From the NCBI RefSeq assembly GCF_900142215.1, contig NZ_FRAC01000009.1, positions 186,001 through 250,000 on the forward strand: a stretch of DNA of 64,000 nucleotides, read 5' to 3'. The position numbers were made by a program, and so were the translations under genes. Positions 62,005-64,000 of the stretch are shown here, piece by piece; position 1 is the stretch's first letter, and the number at the start of each line of letters is the position of its first letter. The notes beneath the pieces were generated by a model. The model saw only the letters and a program-made list of their open reading frames with translations, searched no databases and was not told the origin of the DNA. Origin of the DNA: Anaerocolumna jejuensis DSM 15929. GTDB taxonomy: Bacteria; Bacillota; Clostridia; Lachnospirales; Lachnospiraceae.

Positions 62005-62970
62005 GCCATTCTTATTTATTAAATGGCAGGCTGCAAAACGCCCCGGCTCCACTTCCTGGAGCTTTGGTACCGATTTTCTGCATTCCTCCGTAGCTCTTTG
62101 GCACCTGGGAGCAAACCGGCACCCTGCAGGGGGGTTGGTAAGGGCGGGCGGCCTTCCCGGAATTCCGGTTTTCGGACTCTTGTCACCTACCCGCGGAAGA
62201 GCACCTACCAGCATTTTCGTATAGGGGTGTATGGGCTTTTCGAAGATGTCCTCTGTTTTCCCCAGCTCAACCAGGCTTCCCGAATACATAATCCCCATGC
62301 GGTCCGTTACCTGATAATGTACGCCCATATCATGGCTCACGATGACCATGGTATTCTTCAGCTGCTTCTGAAGGCGCATGAGCATCATAAGTATTCCGCG
62401 CTGGACTACGACATCAAGGGCCGTAGTCGGTTCATCCGCCAGGACTACATTGGGGGACATAAAGGTAGCAAGGGCTATAATAACACGCTGCCTCATTCCG
62501 CCGGAGAGCTGAAAGGGATAAGCATTCAAGAGATCAGGAGAGAGGCTGAGCTCCTCCAGATAGTCCGCAACCCTTTTTAAGGTCTGCTCCTTTGTTTTAT
62601 ACCTTTTATCTTCTTTCGGTATGGAATCCAGGAACTGGTTCTTCAGGGGAACTATTGGGTTCAGTACACTCTGTGCTGCCTGAGGGACATAAGATATATT
62701 ATTCCACCAGGTCTTTCTGATCTGGCCTGTTTCATAGGAAAAAGTTTTCCCGTATTTTTCCCCGGAAAGTATCAGCTTCCCCGAATCCACCACCATGGGA
62801 AACTCAATGATATCATATAAGGCCTTTAAAAGTGTTGTCTTGCCGCATCCGGATTCCCCGGCTATTCCGAAGATCTCATTATCATATATTTCAAAATCCA
62901 CATCGTTAATAACATGAACAGGTCCGCTTATGGTTGAATACGAGGTGGATAAATGGTCTATTTTTATCAT
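61999..62970 (-). CDS. Opp/Dpp-type ABC transporter ATPase (OppD-like)
   Basis: Cytoplasmic ATPase of 323 residues: Walker A AGESGCGKTT, signature LSGGMRQRVIIALA, Walker B VVLADEPTTALD, H-loop IVSHD. The C-terminal PPAGCRFAPRCQRATEEC segment is diagnostic of OppD/DppD. The start ATG at 62970 lies 3 bp after the OppC-like stop, with GGAAGGTAGGAG before it. The stop codon lies inside a junction repeat. It works with the OppF-like ATPase and the two permeases as one importer. Confidence 0.93.
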   Translation of the reverse strand: MIKIDHLSTSYSTISGPVHVINDVDFEIYDNEIFGIAGESGCGKTTLLKALYDIIEFPMVVDSGKLILSGEKYGKTFSYETGQIRKTWWNNISYVPQAAQSVLNPIVPLKNQFLDSIPKEDKRYKTKEQTLKRVADYLEELSLSPDLLNAYPFQLSGGMRQRVIIALATFMSPNVVLADEPTTALDVVVQRGILMMLMRLQKQLKNTMVIVSHDMGVHYQVTDRMGIMYSGSLVELGKTEDIFEKPIHPYTKMLVGALPRVGDKSPKTGIPGRPPALTNPPAGCRFAPRCQRATEECRKSVPKLQEVEPGRFAACHLINKNGC

Positions 62971-62973
62971 CTC

Positions 62974-63810
62974 CTACCTTCCTCTCTTCCTGGATAGATA
63001 ATCATTATAGCCTGTTATCAGAAGGAACAGCCCAATAAACATAACCGCCGTTGTTATAATCGGAGAACCAATCCAGAACCACTGCTTTGTAAAGATTGCA
63101 TTACGGTCCCTTGCCCACTGTATCATATTTCCCAGAGAGATAAGATTCCCAGGAGACAGGCCCAGAACAGCCAGACTCGATTCGGAAGCGATAGCAACAA
63201 GAGTGGCATTCATGAAGTTTGAAAGGGACCAGGTAAAAGCATAGGGAAGTATCTCCGTTACAACGACCTGAATGGTACCTTCCCCTGAGAACCAGGCCGT
63301 ATGGATAAAATCCCTCTCCCGCATGGAAAGGGCCATGGAACGAATCTGGCGGCTGGGCCAGGCCCAGGCAAACATCGCAAGCACCAGTGCCATGATGAAA
63401 ACCGTAGAGGATCCCTTCATAAATGAGGTCATTAATATAAGGATGGGAAGGGAGGGTATTACAATAAAAGTATCTGTTACAACCGTCAGTACCCTGTCAA
63501 GGAAGCCGCCTGAAAAACCAGCCAGAAGCCCTATGAATACACCTGCGACAGTACCTATTGTAGCCACGATAAGGCCGATCATAAGGGAATTATGGATAGC
63601 CTCGATCAGCAGCCACAGCACATCCTGCCCCATACTTGTAGTACCCAGCAGGTGTTCTGACGAGGGCTTCAGCTTTCCCGGATAGGAATTGAAGGTAAAG
63701 GGATTTGTATGGGGCAGAAAATATACGACAAACCCAATTATTATAAATATAGCAGTCAGTAATAGTCCTGCCTTCAGACTTAAATTAGTATTTCTCCAGA
63801 ATTTCTTCAC
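62974..63810 (-). CDS. Opp/Dpp-type ABC transporter permease (OppC-like)
   Basis: Inner-membrane permease of about 278 residues with six helices. The N-terminal helix and the LLGTTSMGQDVLWLLIEAI segment (residues 57-75) mark OppC/DppC, and the EAA loop is MRERDFIHTAWFSGEGTIQVV. Two GTG starts, at 63819 and 63810, are possible; the latter has a better distance to GAGAGG. It lies 19 bp behind the OppB-like gene at the window edge. Confidence 0.9.
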   Translation of the reverse strand: MKKFWRNTNLSLKAGLLLTAIFIIIGFVVYFLPHTNPFTFNSYPGKLKPSSEHLLGTTSMGQDVLWLLIEAIHNSLMIGLIVATIGTVAGVFIGLLAGFSGGFLDRVLTVVTDTFIVIPSLPILILMTSFMKGSSTVFIMALVLAMFAWAWPSRQIRSMALSMRERDFIHTAWFSGEGTIQVVVTEILPYAFTWSLSNFMNATLVAIASESSLAVLGLSPGNLISLGNMIQWARDRNAIFTKQWFWIGSPIITTAVMFIGLFLLITGYNDYLSRKRGR

Positions 63811-63828
63811 GCTTTCCACCTCTCCCTC

Positions 63829-64000
63829 TCAATTGTACCGAATACGCGGGTCGATAAACGGGTAAATCAAATCCACGATTAAGGTTGCAGTAGATATTGC
63901 CACGATAGAAATCGTGATACAGCCGAGTATCATGTTGTAGTCTGACATCAGTATAGCCTTTTGTACCAGTGTACCGACTCCCGGATAGCCAAATACAATT
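63829..64000 (-). CDS. Opp/Dpp-type ABC transporter permease (OppB-like, partial)
   Basis: Only the last 56 residues are visible. They end VFGYPGVGTLVQKAILMSDY and LIVDLIYPFIDPRIRYN, which is the characteristic C-terminus of OppB/DppB permeases. The start and most of the protein lie beyond the window end. It is the first visible gene of the importer operon that runs to 59414. Confidence 0.88.
   Translation of the reverse strand, partial: IVFGYPGVGTLVQKAILMSDYNMILGCITISIVAISTATLIVDLIYPFIDPRIRYN

Noticed and set aside
1..64000. tRNA, rRNA or prophage genes
   Set aside because: No cloverleaf with CCA-like end, no rRNA signature and no phage structural or integrase genes were seen on either strand.

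Overview
The window reads as a chromosomal segment of a low-to-moderate-GC anaerobic Firmicute, most likely a member of the Lachnospiraceae or a relative in the Clostridia. The basis is strong GGAGG-type ribosome binding sites, YesMN/Lpl-type sugar uptake genes, many ferredoxin-type and flavodoxin-like redox proteins, and many small regulator-plus-exporter pairs. I saw no rRNA, tRNA, CRISPR array or prophage.

Layout. 1-6900: a CUT1 carbohydrate importer (lipoprotein cut by the window start, two permeases) with a YesN/YesM two-component system, all on the minus strand. 7295-14786: a protist-type IMP dehydrogenase, a HAD phosphatase, a pair of U32-like TIM-barrel proteins divergent from a YeiL-type Crp regulator, a GntR/LacI-type repressor and an AI-2E family membrane protein. 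15568-22478: a PAP2-like membrane protein, DegV, a broken flavin-binding gene, flavodoxin plus TetR, nitroreductase plus HxlR, a QueG-like iron-sulfur protein and a MarR regulator. 22775-37196: a heterodimeric ABC exporter with its MarR, a Fur/PerR regulator, a ferredoxin-nitroreductase, two MFS exporters each divergent from a TetR, a thioesterase, an orphan protein and an iron-sulfur aldo-keto reductase. 37203-44772: an FtsX/MacB-type ABC transporter with its two-component system, ArsR plus a flavodoxin/ferredoxin protein, and a small XRE/membrane-protein pair. 45551-55632: a compact nonribosomal peptide cluster. 56011-59304: DUF2935, SDR, alkyltransferase-like and GNAT genes. 59414-64000: an Opp-type ABC importer, cut by the window end, with a CUT1-type binding protein.

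Most unusual system. The cluster at 45551-55632 is one minus-strand operon: a stand-alone adenylation-carrier protein (A-T), two paralogous GT4 glycosyltransferases, and a single 1820-residue protein C-A-T-TE-MFS. Both glycosyltransferases end in the 'LSPEKR' segment that normally leads into NRPS condensation domains, and the same segment opens the large synthetase, so they may dock to the assembly line. The TE has Cys in place of the usual Ser nucleophile, and an exporter is fused to its end. I infer a small, probably dipeptide-based and possibly glycosylated product.

Second unusual system. A family of dispersed, hairpin-rich repeats (three related types, about 75-91 bp) lies at gene junctions, always on the same strand as the downstream gene. 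Several copies end in a ribosome binding site that runs directly into the start codon of the next gene (Fur, XRE, glycosyltransferase), and some copies begin inside the stop codon of the preceding gene. They look like mobile or recombining translation-start modules. The window also holds four intergenic minisatellites with 16-18 bp units, a 191 bp near-perfect palindrome, several gene remnants and a set of clear operator palindromes.
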